Shown one piece after another: positions 53,003-61,215 of a stretch of DNA of 64,000 bases; within the stretch, counting starts at the first letter, position 1; each line of letters opens with the position of its first letter. A program made the position numbers and the translations under genes. The notes beneath the pieces were generated by a model. That model had not been told where the DNA came from. It made no database searches and was given only the letters and a program-made list of their open reading frames with translations. The stretch is from Clavibacter zhangzhiyongii (GTDB taxonomy: Bacteria > Actinomycetota > Actinomycetes > Actinomycetales > Microbacteriaceae), in assembly GCF_014775655.1 (NCBI RefSeq), contig NZ_CP061274.1:2666001-2730000 (forward strand). Direction: 5' to 3'.

Positions 53003-53757
53003 CGGTAGAGCGGGTCCTCCAGACCACCGACCTCCACGCGGGCTACCTGCCCGGGGTCAACATCCTCAACGGGTGCAACGTGCACGTCGACAAGGGCGAG
53101 CTCGTGGGCATCATCGGGCCGAACGGCGCCGGCAAGTCCACGCTGCTCAAGGCGATCTTCGGGCAGGTGAACGTGCGCGGCGGCAGCATCGAGCTGAACG
53201 GCCAGGACATCACCGGGCTCAAGGCCGACAAGCTCGTCTCGCGCGGCGTCGGCATGGTGCCGCAGAACAACAACGTGTTCCCCACGCTCACCATCGACGA
53301 GAACCTCCAGATGGGCGTGTACCAGAAGCCCCGCATGTACAAGGAGCGGCTGGCGTTCGTCACCGACCTGTTCCCGGAGCTCGGCAAGCGGCTCAAGCAG
53401 CGCGCCGGATCCCTCTCGGGCGGCGAGCGCCAGATGGTCGCCATGTCGCGCGCGCTCATGATGGACCCCACGGTGCTGCTCCTCGACGAGCCGTCCGCGG
53501 GCCTCTCCCCCGTGCGCCAGGACGAGACGTTCATCAACGTCGCGCAGATCAACCGCGCGGGCGTCTCCGTGATGATCGTGGAGCAGAACGCCCGACGCGC
53601 CCTGCAGATCTGCGACCGCGGCTACGTGCTCGACCAGGGCAAGGACGCGTACGAGGGCCGCGGGCGCGAGCTCATGAACGACCCGAAGGTCATCGAGCTG
53701 TACCTCGGCACGCTCGCGGCCGACCAGGAGAAGGCCAAGGCGGCGCCCCAGCCCTGA
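52999..53757 (+). CDS. livF: Branched-chain amino acid ABC ATPase LivF
   Basis: 252 residues. Walker A GPNGAGKS (40-47), Q-loop VPQNNNVFPTLTIDENL, signature LSGGE (139-143) and Walker B LLLDEP (160-165) are intact; VEQNARRAL is the LivF switch region. It pairs with LivG to drive import. The GTG start at 52999 is fixed by the GTGA overlap with livG. It is last in the livHMGF operon and is followed by a terminator. Confidence 0.95.
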   Translation: MTVERVLQTTDLHAGYLPGVNILNGCNVHVDKGELVGIIGPNGAGKSTLLKAIFGQVNVRGGSIELNGQDITGLKADKLVSRGVGMVPQNNNVFPTLTIDENLQMGVYQKPRMYKERLAFVTDLFPELGKRLKQRAGSLSGGERQMVAMSRALMMDPTVLLLDEPSAGLSPVRQDETFINVAQINRAGVSVMIVEQNARRALQICDRGYVLDQGKDAYEGRGRELMNDPKVIELYLGTLAADQEKAKAAPQP

Positions 53758-53776
53758 TCCCGGTCCCGGCACCACC

Positions 53777-53810
53777 ACGACGCGGCATCCCCTCGGGGGT
53801 GCCGCGTCGT
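53777..53810 (+). terminator. Terminator of livHMGF
   Basis: Stem of at least 12 bp (53777 onward with bases ending at 53810) around TCG, 19 bases past the livF stop. Confidence 0.8.
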
Positions 53811-54075
53811 CGTGCACGGGACGGAGCCGGTCCCGTGCGGCGTCCCCGCGGTGAGGGCGACGGCGGAGGAGCGAAGGCGTGACGGGCGGCGGAGGAGCCC
53901 CGTGGGGCGGCAGACGGCAGACGGCCCACCGCCCACCGCGCGCAGCCCACAGCCCACAGCCCACAGCCCACGAGCCTCCGCCCACGGCCCACGGTGCCCA
54001 CCGTGCCCGCCCTGCCCGCCCCGCGCTCGTGGGATCCGCTGAGCGCCCGCCACCCGGATCCCCCGGGCACGCCGA
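53811..54075. other. Gene-free spacer between convergent livF and livJ genes
   Basis: About 265 bp with no supported gene; its main content is the heptamer repeat array around 53944-53971. Confidence 0.6.
53944..53971. repeat. 7-bp tandem repeats (AGCCCAC x4) in a wider imperfect array
   Basis: Four perfect AGCCCAC units, flanked from about 53920 to 54010 by degenerate copies of the form NGCCCAC. Noncoding, low-complexity, between two terminators. Confidence 0.85.
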
Positions 54076-54103
54076 AGGGCCCGGTCCATGCGGACCGGGC
54101 CCT
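54076..54103 (-). terminator. Terminator of the livJ-like gene
   Basis: A 12-bp perfect stem (54076-54087 with 54092-54103), loop ATGC, 22 bases past the stop on the minus strand. Confidence 0.83.
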
Positions 54104-54124
54104 CGGGCGTGCGTGGTGCGGGTG

Positions 54125-55408
54125 CTAGTCGAGCTTGCCGTAGACCTGCTCGGAGAAGGTGCGCGTGTTGCCCTCGCCGTACTTGTAGACGGAGACGTAC
54201 GCCTCGGTCGGGTCGCCGTTCTCATCGAACGTGATCGGGCCGGAGAGGCCGTCGTAGTCGACGTCGGTGCCGTCGGCGATCAGCTTCGCGCAGTCGGCGA
54301 AGGTCTCGCACTTGGTGCCGCCCTCGGAGACCGACTGCAGGTTCTCCTTGAGGGTCGCGCCGTCGGTCGCCTTGCCCTGGAGCGCGGCGAGCGCGAGGAG
54401 CACGGTGCCGTCGTACGACTCGGCCGAGTAGCTGAAGACCGTGAGGGCGGGGTCGCCGTCCTCCTTGACCATGGCCTGCAGGCGGTCCTGGAAGTCGGAC
54501 TTGGCCTCGACGCCGGGGTTCGTGAACTGCGCGCCCGCGATGTCGACGTTGGTGTCCTCCTCGGTGATGACGCCGTAGTTGCCGTCCGTGCCGTAGAGGT
54601 TGTTGAAGTCGAAGCCCTTGGACGCGAGCTGGTCGGCGATGGTCTTGATCTCGTCGAACGAGATGACGACCAGGGCGTCGGGGTTCGGGGCGAGCACCGA
54701 GGTGATGGCGCTGTTGAAGTCGGTTGCGGAGGGCTCGAAGACCTCCTCGGCCGCGATGCTCGCGCCGCCGGCCTCGAGCGTCTTCTTGATGTTCTCCTCG
54801 AGGCCCGTGCCGTAGGCGTCGTTCATGTAGAGGATCGAGACGTTGGTCTTGCCGTCCTGCAGGATCTTGTTGCCGAGGATGCGGCCCTGGAGCACGTCCG
54901 AGGGGGCGGTGCGCCAGAAGTAGCCGTCGTCCGCGTAGTCCGTGAAGTCGGGCGAGGTGTTCGCCGGCGAGAGCTGCACGACGCCGGCCTGCGTGACCTG
55001 GTCGATGAAGGTCTTCGAGACGCCGGAGGACGCGGCGCCGATGATGGCCGTGTTGCCGTCCGCGATGAGCGACGTGGCCGACTGGCTCGCGATGTCGGTC
55101 GTGGTGTCGCCCGAGTCCTTGTCCGTGGCGGTCACCGTGATGCCGGCCTTGGCGTCGTTGATGTCCTGCTCGGCGAGGTGCACGCCCGCGAACTCGGGCG
55201 GGCCGAGGACCGCGAGGGTGCCCGTCTGGGGGAGGATCGTGCCGACCTTGAGCTCGAGGCCGCCGTCGGCCGTCGTGCCCCCCGTGCTCCCGCCGCCGCC
55301 GGAGCAGCCGGCGAGGACGAGGGCGCCGGCCACCGCGACGGTGACGGCGCTGAGGGCGGTGCGGGCGGATCGTGAGCGGGAGGTCGAGACCCTGCCGAAT
55401 GCGCTCAT
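54125..55408 (-). CDS. livJ: Branched-chain amino acid ABC substrate-binding lipoprotein
   Basis: 427 residues. The signal peptide ends in the lipobox LAGC (Cys35), followed by a Gly/Ser linker, so the protein is tethered outside. The type I periplasmic-binding (Leu/Ile/Val) fold starts KVGTILPQTGTLAVLGPPE, with ITVTATDKDSGD and IIGAASSGVSK in the ligand cleft. It should deliver amino acids to LivHMGF, encoded convergently next to it. AAGGAGCACC precedes the ATG at 55408. A promoter (TTGTGC-N17-TAGGGT) and inverted repeats lie upstream, so it is transcribed separately from the permease genes. Confidence 0.93.
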   Translation of the reverse strand: MSAFGRVSTSRSRSARTALSAVTVAVAGALVLAGCSGGGGSTGGTTADGGLELKVGTILPQTGTLAVLGPPEFAGVHLAEQDINDAKAGITVTATDKDSGDTTTDIASQSATSLIADGNTAIIGAASSGVSKTFIDQVTQAGVVQLSPANTSPDFTDYADDGYFWRTAPSDVLQGRILGNKILQDGKTNVSILYMNDAYGTGLEENIKKTLEAGGASIAAEEVFEPSATDFNSAITSVLAPNPDALVVISFDEIKTIADQLASKGFDFNNLYGTDGNYGVITEEDTNVDIAGAQFTNPGVEAKSDFQDRLQAMVKEDGDPALTVFSYSAESYDGTVLLALAALQGKATDGATLKENLQSVSEGGTKCETFADCAKLIADGTDVDYDGLSGPITFDENGDPTEAYVSVYKYGEGNTRTFSEQVYGKLD

Positions 55409-55487
55409 GGTGCTCCTTATGGATGTGTGTGGTGACGCTCGGGAATGTGGTGCATGAGGCACGCGAATGCGCGCCTCGCCTGGTGCG

Positions 55488-55516
55488 ACCCTATGGCGCG
55501 GATGAGACGGGCACAA
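55488..55516 (-). promoter_or_regulatory. Promoter of the livJ-like gene
   Basis: On the minus strand, -35 TTGTGC (55511-55516) and -10 TAGGGT (55488-55493), 17 bases apart, give a leader of about 70 bases. Confidence 0.6.
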
Positions 55517-55536
55517 TGCATCGGCATTTCCGTCGT

Positions 55537-55570
55537 GTAACGCGACCTGATCGTTACCATTCGCGGAATG
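55537..55570. promoter_or_regulatory. Two inverted repeats upstream of the livJ promoter
   Basis: GTAACG (55537-55542) with CGTTAC (55552-55557), then CATTC (55558-55562) with GAATG (55566-55570). They lie 20-55 bases upstream of the -35, a usual place for an activator. No regulator is identified. Confidence 0.45.
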
Positions 55571-55586
55571 CGCGACGGGATCCGCA

Positions 55587-56540
55587 TCAGATCCCCCGGG
55601 CGACCGCCGGATCCCTCTGCGCGACCGGCAGGCGCGGAGCCGGGCGGCGCGCGTTCCGGAGCATGTCGATCGTGAGGAGGACGAGCGCCGCCCACACGAT
55701 CGCGAATCCGGTCCAGCGCTCCGGGGGCATTGCCTCGTGCATCACGAACACCCCGAACGCGAACTGCAGCAGCGGCGCCAGGTACTGGGTGAGGCCGATC
55801 ACGGACAGCGGCAGGCGGCCGGCCGCGAACCCGAAGAGGAGGAGCGGGCCGGCCGTCACGACGCCGGTGCTCACGAGCAGCAGCGTGTGCTCGAGGGAGA
55901 CCGTGCCGATGGTGAGGCCGGCGCCCGCGCCCGTGATCACGAGCATGACGGTGGCCGCGGGCACGAGCCACGCGGTCTCGAGCGCGAGGCCGGACAGCGC
56001 GTCCGCTCCCCCGCTGACGCGCTTCTTCACGAGGCCGTAGAGGCCGAAGGACCCGGCGAGGGCCAGCGAGACCCACGGCAGCTGGCCGTAGCCGACGGCG
56101 ATGACGGCCACCGCGACCGCGGACAGGCCGACGGCCGTCCACTGGAGCGGACGCAGGCGCTCGCGCAGGAGGATCACGCCGAGCAGCACCGTGACGATGG
56201 GGTTGATGAAGTAGCCGAGGGCGGTCTCGACGACGTGGCCGGAGAGCGTGCCGTAGACGTAGACGGTCCAGTTGACGAGGATCAGGTGGCCGGCGAGGCC
56301 CAGGCCGAACAGCAGGCGGGGCTGCCGGGCGATCGCGACGAGGCGCGGCCACCGACGCGTGAGCGTGATGACGAGCGCGCAGACGACGAGCGAGAACAGG
56401 ATGCGCCAGCCGACGATCTCGAACGCGCCCGCAGGCACGAGCAGGAGGAAGAAGACGGGGAGGACGCCCCACAGCCCGTACGCGCCGACGGCGGCGATCA
56501 GGCCGGTGCGGGTCGAGGTCTCCGGGGCGGGGCGCGTCAC
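55587..56540 (-). CDS. rarD: EamA-family transporter RarD
   Basis: 317 residues with ten hydrophobic helices in two EamA halves. It begins GLIAAVGAYGLWGVLPVFF and contains NWTVYVYGTLSGHVVETALGYFINP (quoted in part: ETALGYFINP), the RarD hallmark. RarD proteins are drug/metabolite exporters of uncertain substrate. The GTG start at 56540 follows a TAGCCT -10 by six bases, so it is leaderless. Neighbouring groES has its own terminator, so the two are transcribed separately. Confidence 0.9.
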   Translation of the reverse strand: MTRPAPETSTRTGLIAAVGAYGLWGVLPVFFLLLVPAGAFEIVGWRILFSLVVCALVITLTRRWPRLVAIARQPRLLFGLGLAGHLILVNWTVYVYGTLSGHVVETALGYFINPIVTVLLGVILLRERLRPLQWTAVGLSAVAVAVIAVGYGQLPWVSLALAGSFGLYGLVKKRVSGGADALSGLALETAWLVPAATVMLVITGAGAGLTIGTVSLEHTLLLVSTGVVTAGPLLLFGFAAGRLPLSVIGLTQYLAPLLQFAFGVFVMHEAMPPERWTGFAIVWAALVLLTIDMLRNARRPAPRLPVAQRDPAVARGI

Positions 56541-56546
56541 CTCACG

Positions 56547-56552
56547 AGGCTA
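56547..56552 (-). promoter_or_regulatory. -10 element (TAGCCT) of leaderless rarD
   Basis: TAGCCT on the minus strand ends six bases before the rarD GTG. Confidence 0.55.
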
Positions 56553-56657
56553 GCGCCGCGGCGGGCGCGCGGGACCCGGGTGCCGGGCGGGAGGCCGCGG
56601 CGCACGGGCCGCCCTGCGGACGCGATGCGGACGCGATGCCGGATGCGCGTGGACGCA

Positions 56658-56692
56658 CGAGAGCCCGGCCGAACGGATCGGCCGGGCTCTCG
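56658..56692 (-). terminator. Terminator of groES
   Basis: Perfect 15-bp stem (56658-56672 with 56678-56692), loop ACGGA, 29 bases past the groES stop. It separates groES from rarD. Confidence 0.87.
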
Positions 56693-56721
56693 GAGGTGCT
56701 GTGGTGCTGCGGCGCGGAGCG

Positions 56722-57018
56722 TCAGCGCTCGATGACGGCGAGCACGTCGCGCGCGGAGAGGACGAGGAGGTCCTGGCCGTCGTACTTGACCTCGGTTCCG
56801 CCGTACTTGGAGTAGATGACCTTGTCGCCCACGGCGACGTCGAGCGGGACGCGGTTGCCGTTGTCGTCGATGCGGCCGGGGCCCACGGCCACGACCTCGC
56901 CCTCCTGGGGCTTCTCCTTGGCGGTGTCGGGGATGACCAGACCAGACGCGGTGGTCTGCTCGGCTTCGACCTGCTGGATGACGATGCGATCCTCGAGCGG
57001 CTTGATGGAGACCGACAC
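56722..57018 (-). CDS. groES: Co-chaperonin GroES
   Basis: 98 residues, the full length of the family. It caps the GroEL chamber. [12 protein letters not shown] opens the fold, the mobile loop is [14 protein letters not shown], and the C-terminal [17 protein letters not shown] is canonical. The GTG start at 57018 is six bases after AGAGG; the longer frame from 57039 begins within the leader. No groEL follows: a terminator comes directly after, so GroEL must be encoded elsewhere. Two CIRCE operators upstream indicate HrcA heat-shock control. Confidence 0.97.
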   Translation of the reverse strand: MSVSIKPLEDRIVIQQVEAEQTTASGLVIPDTAKEKPQEGEVVAVGPGRIDDNGNRVPLDVAVGDKVIYSKYGGTEVKYDGQDLLVLSARDVLAVIER

Positions 57019-57056
57019 GGTTGACCTCTTCCTTCTCACTTACGGGACAAGACTGA

Positions 57057-57083
57057 TTGGCAATCCCCCGGGGAGAGTGCCAG
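57057..57083 (-). promoter_or_regulatory. Second, imperfect CIRCE (HrcA operator) of groES
   Basis: CTGGCACTC and GATTGCCAA on the minus strand flank exactly nine bases. The arms mismatch at two positions but keep the CIRCE spacing. It starts at the expected transcription start, so it would also sit in the mRNA 5' end. Confidence 0.65.
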
Positions 57084-57088
57084 GTGAG

Positions 57089-57118
57089 ATTCTACGGGCC
57101 GCGCTTGCACTCGCGCAA
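57089..57118 (-). promoter_or_regulatory. groES promoter
   Basis: On the minus strand, -35 TTGCGC (57113-57118) and -10 TAGAAT (57089-57094), 18 bases apart. The -35 lies in the spacer of the first CIRCE. Confidence 0.65.
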
Positions 57119-57130
57119 CGCGAGTGCCAA
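57104..57130 (-). promoter_or_regulatory. CIRCE element (HrcA operator) of groES
   Basis: TTGGCACTC-N9-GAGTGCAAG on the minus strand closely matches the TTAGCACTC-N9-GAGTGCTAA consensus and overlaps the -35, so HrcA would block polymerase. It lies 20 bases from the divergent methyltransferase promoter. Confidence 0.88.
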
Positions 57131-57150
57131 TCCGTGGGGAGGCGCCCCGG

Positions 57151-57156
57151 TACGGT
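57151..57156 (+). promoter_or_regulatory. -10 element (TACGGT) of leaderless methyltransferase-like gene
   Basis: TACGGT ends six bases before the ATG at 57163; no ribosome site is present. Confidence 0.55.
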
Positions 57157-57162
57157 GGGCGG

Positions 57163-58365
57163 ATGGATCAGACCGACCTCCGCGAGGTGCTGTCGCTCGA
57201 GGGGCTCCGCCTGCTCGACTCCCTGCCCGAGCCCCGGCCGGGCGACGACATGGTGCGCGTCGTGAGCGCGCTGCGCGGCGAGGGCCACTCCCCCGCGCTC
57301 GTGAGCGCGGTGCTCACGCAGGCTCGCCTGCGTGCCCGCGCGCGCGTCAAGTTCGGCGACTTCGCCGAGCGCATGCTCTTCACCGAGGCCGGGCTCGAGC
57401 AGGCCACCCGGCTGGCGGTGGCGGCGCAGCACGCGGGCCGGTTCCAGCAGGCCGGCGTCGCGCACGTCGCCGACCTCGGCTGCGGCATCGGCGGGGACGC
57501 GATGGCGATGGCGGCCATCGGGATCCGCGTCACGGCCGTCGAGCGCGACGAGGTGACCGCGGCCGTCGCCGGCTGGAACCTCGCGCCGTTCCCCGAGGCG
57601 GAGGTCGAGCAGGGCACGGCCGAGGCGTTCGACGCCGGGCGCGTGGACGGCATCTACCTGGACCCCGCGCGACGCACCGACGGGCACGCGTCGACCCGGC
57701 GCATCTCCGACCCGGAGGCCTACTCCCCCACGCTCTCCGCGGCGTTCGCGCTCGCGGCTGGCCGGGCGGCCGGGATCAAGCTCGGGCCGGGCCTCGACCG
57801 CGACCTCATCCCCGCGGACGCCGAGGCGCAGTGGGTGTCGGTCGACGGGCAGGCCGTCGAGATGGGCCTGTGGTTCGGGCCCACCCGGCGCGACGGCGTG
57901 GGGCGGGCCGCTCTCGTGATCAGCGGCGGATCCTCCGCGGAGCTGACCTCCGCGGCCGACAGCGAGGACGCGGAGCTCGGCGAGCTGGGCGCGCACCTGT
58001 ACGAGCCGGACGGCGCGGTCATCCGCGCGCGGCTCATCGGCGACGTCGCGCGGTCGCTCGACGGGCGCATGGTCGGCGAGGGCATCGCGTGGATCACGTC
58101 CGACCGCGAGGAGGCGACGCCCTTCGCGCGCGGGTTCCGCGTGCGCGAGGTGCTGCCGCTCGACGAGCAGCGGCTGAAGCGCGAGCTGCGGGCGCGCGGC
58201 ATCGGCACGCTGGAGATCAAGAAGCGCGGCGTCGACGTGGATCCGGCCCGGCTGCGCACGCGGCTGCAGCTGAAGGGCGAGGGCTCGGCGACGCTCATCG
58301 CGACGCGCGTCGGCGGCCGGCGGGTGGCGATCCTCGCGGACCGGCACGCGGTCGACGCGGGCTGA
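57163..58365 (+). CDS. Class I SAM-dependent methyltransferase-like protein with THUMP-like C-terminus
   Basis: 400 residues. The SAM-binding motif I is VADLGCGIGGDA (102-113), followed by TAVERDEVTAA (motif II) and GIYLDPARRT in the place of the catalytic motif. The C-terminal 70 residues (LKRELRARGIGTLEIKKRG, then RTRLQLKGEGSATLI) match the THUMP-like domain attached to such proteins in actinobacteria. An RNA substrate is plausible, but none is known. Leaderless ATG at 57163, divergent from groES. Confidence 0.85.
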   Translation: MDQTDLREVLSLEGLRLLDSLPEPRPGDDMVRVVSALRGEGHSPALVSAVLTQARLRARARVKFGDFAERMLFTEAGLEQATRLAVAAQHAGRFQQAGVAHVADLGCGIGGDAMAMAAIGIRVTAVERDEVTAAVAGWNLAPFPEAEVEQGTAEAFDAGRVDGIYLDPARRTDGHASTRRISDPEAYSPTLSAAFALAAGRAAGIKLGPGLDRDLIPADAEAQWVSVDGQAVEMGLWFGPTRRDGVGRAALVISGGSSAELTSAADSEDAELGELGAHLYEPDGAVIRARLIGDVARSLDGRMVGEGIAWITSDREEATPFARGFRVREVLPLDEQRLKRELRARGIGTLEIKKRGVDVDPARLRTRLQLKGEGSATLIATRVGGRRVAILADRHAVDAG

Positions 58366-58398
58366 GGCCGTCGGGGCCCGCGCGGCCCCGGACGCGAC

Positions 58399-58430
58399 GA
58401 CGCGGCCGCCCCCGAGGGGACGGCCGCGTC
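58399..58430. terminator. Bidirectional terminator
   Basis: A 10-bp stem (58399-58408 with 58421-58430) with a further C/G-paired loop, between the convergent methyltransferase-like and DUF4190 genes. Confidence 0.75.
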
Positions 58431-58448
58431 ATCGTGGTGCGGGTCGAG

Positions 58449-58853
58449 CTACTGCGTGGTGTAGCCCTGCTCCTGCAGCGCGGCCAGCGCGATGAAGCCG
58501 ACGATGGCGAGGCCGACGGCGAGCACCAGGCCCACGATGCCGGTGATGATGCCGGTGAGCCAGAAGCCCTTGGCGTCGGGGTTGCGCTTGCGCCCGAGGA
58601 TGCCGGTCACGATCGCGGCGATGCCGAGCGGGGCGGAGAGGAACCAGAAGAGGATCGTCACCACGGACACGATGCCGAGGACCATGGACGTGATGCTGAG
58701 GCCCTTGGAGACCGGCGCACCGCCCTGGCCGGGCTGGTAGGGCGCCGCGTACGGCGAGCCGGATCCCGCAGCGGGGGCCGCCGGGTAGGACGGCTGGCCG
58801 GGTGCGGGCGGGAAGTCGTCGGAGGAGCGGTCCGGGTTCTGCGGATCGGTCAT
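58449..58853 (-). CDS. DUF4190 small membrane protein
   Basis: 134 residues. A Pro/Ser/Gly-rich N-terminus of about 48 residues is followed by two helices (SITSMVLGIVSVVTILFWFL and LTGIITGIVGLVLAVGLAIVG regions) joined by GRKRNPDAKGFW, the DUF4190 pattern. It ends in a short polar tail (LQEQGYTTQ). The function is unknown; such proteins are common in actinobacteria. AAAGGAACGACA precedes the ATG. It is about 100 bp downstream of tsaD on the same strand. Confidence 0.82.
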   Translation of the reverse strand: MTDPQNPDRSSDDFPPAPGQPSYPAAPAAGSGSPYAAPYQPGQGGAPVSKGLSITSMVLGIVSVVTILFWFLSAPLGIAAIVTGILGRKRNPDAKGFWLTGIITGIVGLVLAVGLAIVGFIALAALQEQGYTTQ

Positions 58854-58954
58854 TGTCGTTCCTTTCGTCCCTGGGAACATACCGTGCATCGCGCTCCAGA
58901 TTCCGAGGCACGCGGAATTGTCCCCGGACGGGGGCCGCGCGACGAGGGCGAGGG

Positions 58955-60589
58955 TCAGCCGACCTGGACGACGGTGACGGGCAGGGTCGAGTCGGCGCCG
59001 AAGGCGAGGCCCGACGGCGCCCGGCCGGACTCGATGAGGCGGGCGCCGAGGGCCGCGATCATCGCGCCGTTGTCGGTGCACAGCGACAGGGGCGGGATCC
59101 GCAGCTCGATCCCCGCGGCCCGGCACCGCTCGGCCGCGAGCTCGCGGACGCGCGCGTTCGCGACCACGCCGCCGCCGAGGAGCAGGCGCGGGATCCCGTG
59201 GTCGACGCACGCGGCGACGGCCTTGGTGAGCAGCACGTCGACGACGGCCTCGCGGAAGCTCGCGGCGACGTCGGCGACGGGGACGGGCTCGCCGGCGTCC
59301 TGGCGCTTCTCGACCCAGCGGGCGACCGCGGTCTTCAGGCCGGAGAAGGAGAAGTCGTAGCGGTGGCGCTCCATGTCCTTGGGGAGGGACAGGCCGCGGG
59401 GGAAGCGGATCGCCCGCGGGTCGCCGTCGGCCGCGACCCGGTCGATGTGCGGGCCGCCGGGGTACGGCAGACCGAGCACGCGCGCCACCTTGTCGAAGGC
59501 CTCGCCCGCCGCGTCGTCGATGGTCTCGCCGAGGAGCTCGACGTCGTCGACGAGGTCGCGCACGAGGAGGAGCGACGTGTGGCCGCCGGAGACGAGGAGC
59601 GCGATGCTCGGGGTCTCGAGCGGGCGGCCGGATCCGCCGTCGACGCTGAGGAGGTCGGCGCCGACGTGGCCGACGAGGTGGTTCACGCCGTGCAGCGGGA
59701 TGTCGAGGGCCACGGCGAGCGCCTTGGCCGCGCCGACTCCCACCATGAGCGCGCCCGAGAGGCCGGGGCCCGCGGTCACGGCGATCGCGTCGAGCTCGCG
59801 GAGGGTGACGCCCGCCTCCTCGAGGGCCGCGTCGATGGCCGGGGTGAGCGCCTCGAGGTGCGCGCGGGCGGCGACCTCGGGCACCACGCCGCCGTAGCGC
59901 GCGTGCTCCTCCATGGAGCTGGAGATGACGTTGGCGAGCAGGGTCTGACCGCGGACGATGCCGATGCCGGTCTCGTCGCAGGAGGTCTCGATCCCGAGGA
60001 CCAGGGGGCCGGCCGTGGCGTCGCACTCCGCCTCGTCCGCGCAGGGGCGGTCGTCGGCGGCGGGATCCGCGTCGTCGTCGGCGGACGGGGCGGGCGCGGC
60101 GTCGCGCGGCTCCGCGACGGGCGGCGCGGTCTCGGCGAGCGGGGCGCGCATCACGACGGCGTCCACGTCGTCGGGCTGGTAGTAGTGCGGGCGGACGGCG
60201 ATCGGCTCGAAGCCGAGCGAGGCGTACAGGCCCTGGGCGACCGGGTTGTCCGCGCGCACCTCGAGCAGCACCTCGCGCGCGCCGCGCTCGTGCGCCGTGC
60301 GGAGGAGGCGCGTGAGGAGGGCGCGGCCGATGCCGCGGCCGCGGGCGGACTCGGAGACGGCGATGGTCTGCACGTCGGCCGCGTGGGCGCCGCGCGGGCA
60401 GGACAGGCCGGCGTAGCCGAGGATCGCGCCGTCGGCCTCGTCGACCGCGACGACGTACCAGCCGTGACGCGCCGCGAGCTCGCCGCGCATCGCGTCGACC
60501 GACCAGGCGTCCGTGACGAAGGTGGTCGTCTCCAGGTGCATGAGCGCGCCGAGGTCGTCGAGCGCGGCGGTGCGGAAGACGACGCTCAC
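58955..60589 (-). CDS. tsaD: RimI-TsaD fusion: N-acetyltransferase plus tRNA t6A threonylcarbamoyltransferase
   Basis: 544 residues. Residues 1-150 are a GNAT domain of the RimI type ([20 protein letters not shown] with CoA loop RGRGIG 83-88; [17 protein letters not shown]). An Ala/Asp/Pro linker (about 151-193) leads to TsaD (194-544): [12 protein letters not shown], metal ligands His304 and His308 (HLVGH), and [10 protein letters not shown]. TsaD transfers threonylcarbamoyl to A37 of ANN-decoding tRNAs; RimI acetylates protein N-termini. They are usually separate genes. No stop or start separates the halves. The GTG start overlaps the tsaB stop as GTGA. Confidence 0.93.
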   Translation of the reverse strand: MSVVFRTAALDDLGALMHLETTTFVTDAWSVDAMRGELAARHGWYVVAVDEADGAILGYAGLSCPRGAHAADVQTIAVSESARGRGIGRALLTRLLRTAHERGAREVLLEVRADNPVAQGLYASLGFEPIAVRPHYYQPDDVDAVVMRAPLAETAPPVAEPRDAAPAPSADDDADPAADDRPCADEAECDATAGPLVLGIETSCDETGIGIVRGQTLLANVISSSMEEHARYGGVVPEVAARAHLEALTPAIDAALEEAGVTLRELDAIAVTAGPGLSGALMVGVGAAKALAVALDIPLHGVNHLVGHVGADLLSVDGGSGRPLETPSIALLVSGGHTSLLLVRDLVDDVELLGETIDDAAGEAFDKVARVLGLPYPGGPHIDRVAADGDPRAIRFPRGLSLPKDMERHRYDFSFSGLKTAVARWVEKRQDAGEPVPVADVAASFREAVVDVLLTKAVAACVDHGIPRLLLGGGVVANARVRELAAERCRAAGIELRIPPLSLCTDNGAMIAALGARLIESGRAPSGLAFGADSTLPVTVVQVG

Positions 60590-61203
60590 GAGGTCACGCG
60601 CTTCGGGCCGGCGGAGACGGTGACGTCGGGCGAGCGGAGGTACAGGGCCTCGTCGGCGGCGAAGGGCAGCTCGAGCTGGTCCATGCGGCGGGCGACCTGC
60701 GCGAGCGCGGCCGCGCGCACGCCGGCCGCGTCGATGCGGTGGTCGGCGGTCGGCACGTCGTCCGGCTTGCTGAGGCCGGGGCCCGCGGTGCGCTCGGCCA
60801 CGCCGTCGGCGGCGGGCTCGCGGTAGACGGACCAGTACAGCTCGCGGCGGCGCGCGTCGGTGACGACCACGAGGGATCCGGTGCCGCCGGCCGCGTAGTG
60901 CTCGTGGGCGACGGCGTCGTGGCTGACCACCGGGATCACGCGCACGTCGAGGCCGGTGGCGAGGACGCGGGCCGCGGCGATGCCGACGCGCAGCCCGGTG
61001 AAGGGACCGGGGCCCATGCCCGCGACGACGGCGCGGATGTCGCAGCGGTCGACGCCGGACGCGGAGAGGCACTCGTCGAGCAGGGTGCCGATGACCTCGG
61101 CGTGCCGCATCGTGTCGGACTCCTGGCGCTCGGCGAGCACGCGGCCGTCGGGGTCGATGACGGAGACGCCCGTGCCGGCGGAGGTGTCGATCGCGAGGAG
61201 CAC
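60586..61203 (-). CDS. tsaB: tRNA t6A biosynthesis protein TsaB
   Basis: 205 residues. ASKHA fold with [16 protein letters not shown] at the start and [21 protein letters not shown] near 68-88 (quoted core: [11 protein letters not shown]), the dimerisation signature that pairs with TsaD. It supports TsaD in t6A formation, together with TsaE. The GTG start at 61203 has a -10 (TAGACT) six bases upstream that includes the stop codon of the Alr-TsaE gene, so it may be transcribed from its own leaderless promoter as well as by read-through. Confidence 0.94.
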   Translation of the reverse strand: MLLAIDTSAGTGVSVIDPDGRVLAERQESDTMRHAEVIGTLLDECLSASGVDRCDIRAVVAGMGPGPFTGLRVGIAAARVLATGLDVRVIPVVSHDAVAHEHYAAGGTGSLVVVTDARRRELYWSVYREPAADGVAERTAGPGLSKPDDVPTADHRIDAAGVRAAALAQVARRMDQLELPFAADEALYLRSPDVTVSAGPKRVTS

Positions 61204-61209
61204 TGGTCG

Positions 61210-61215
61210 AGTCTA
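61210..61215 (-). promoter_or_regulatory. -10 element (TAGACT) of tsaB, overlapping the upstream stop codon
   Basis: TAGACT on the minus strand contains the TAG stop of the Alr-TsaE gene and ends six bases before the tsaB GTG. Confidence 0.5.

Noticed and set aside
53690-54225. Frames over the AGCCCAC repeat array
   Set aside because: The predicted peptides simply translate the heptamer (repeated GLWAVGC-type units) and are interrupted by terminators on either side.
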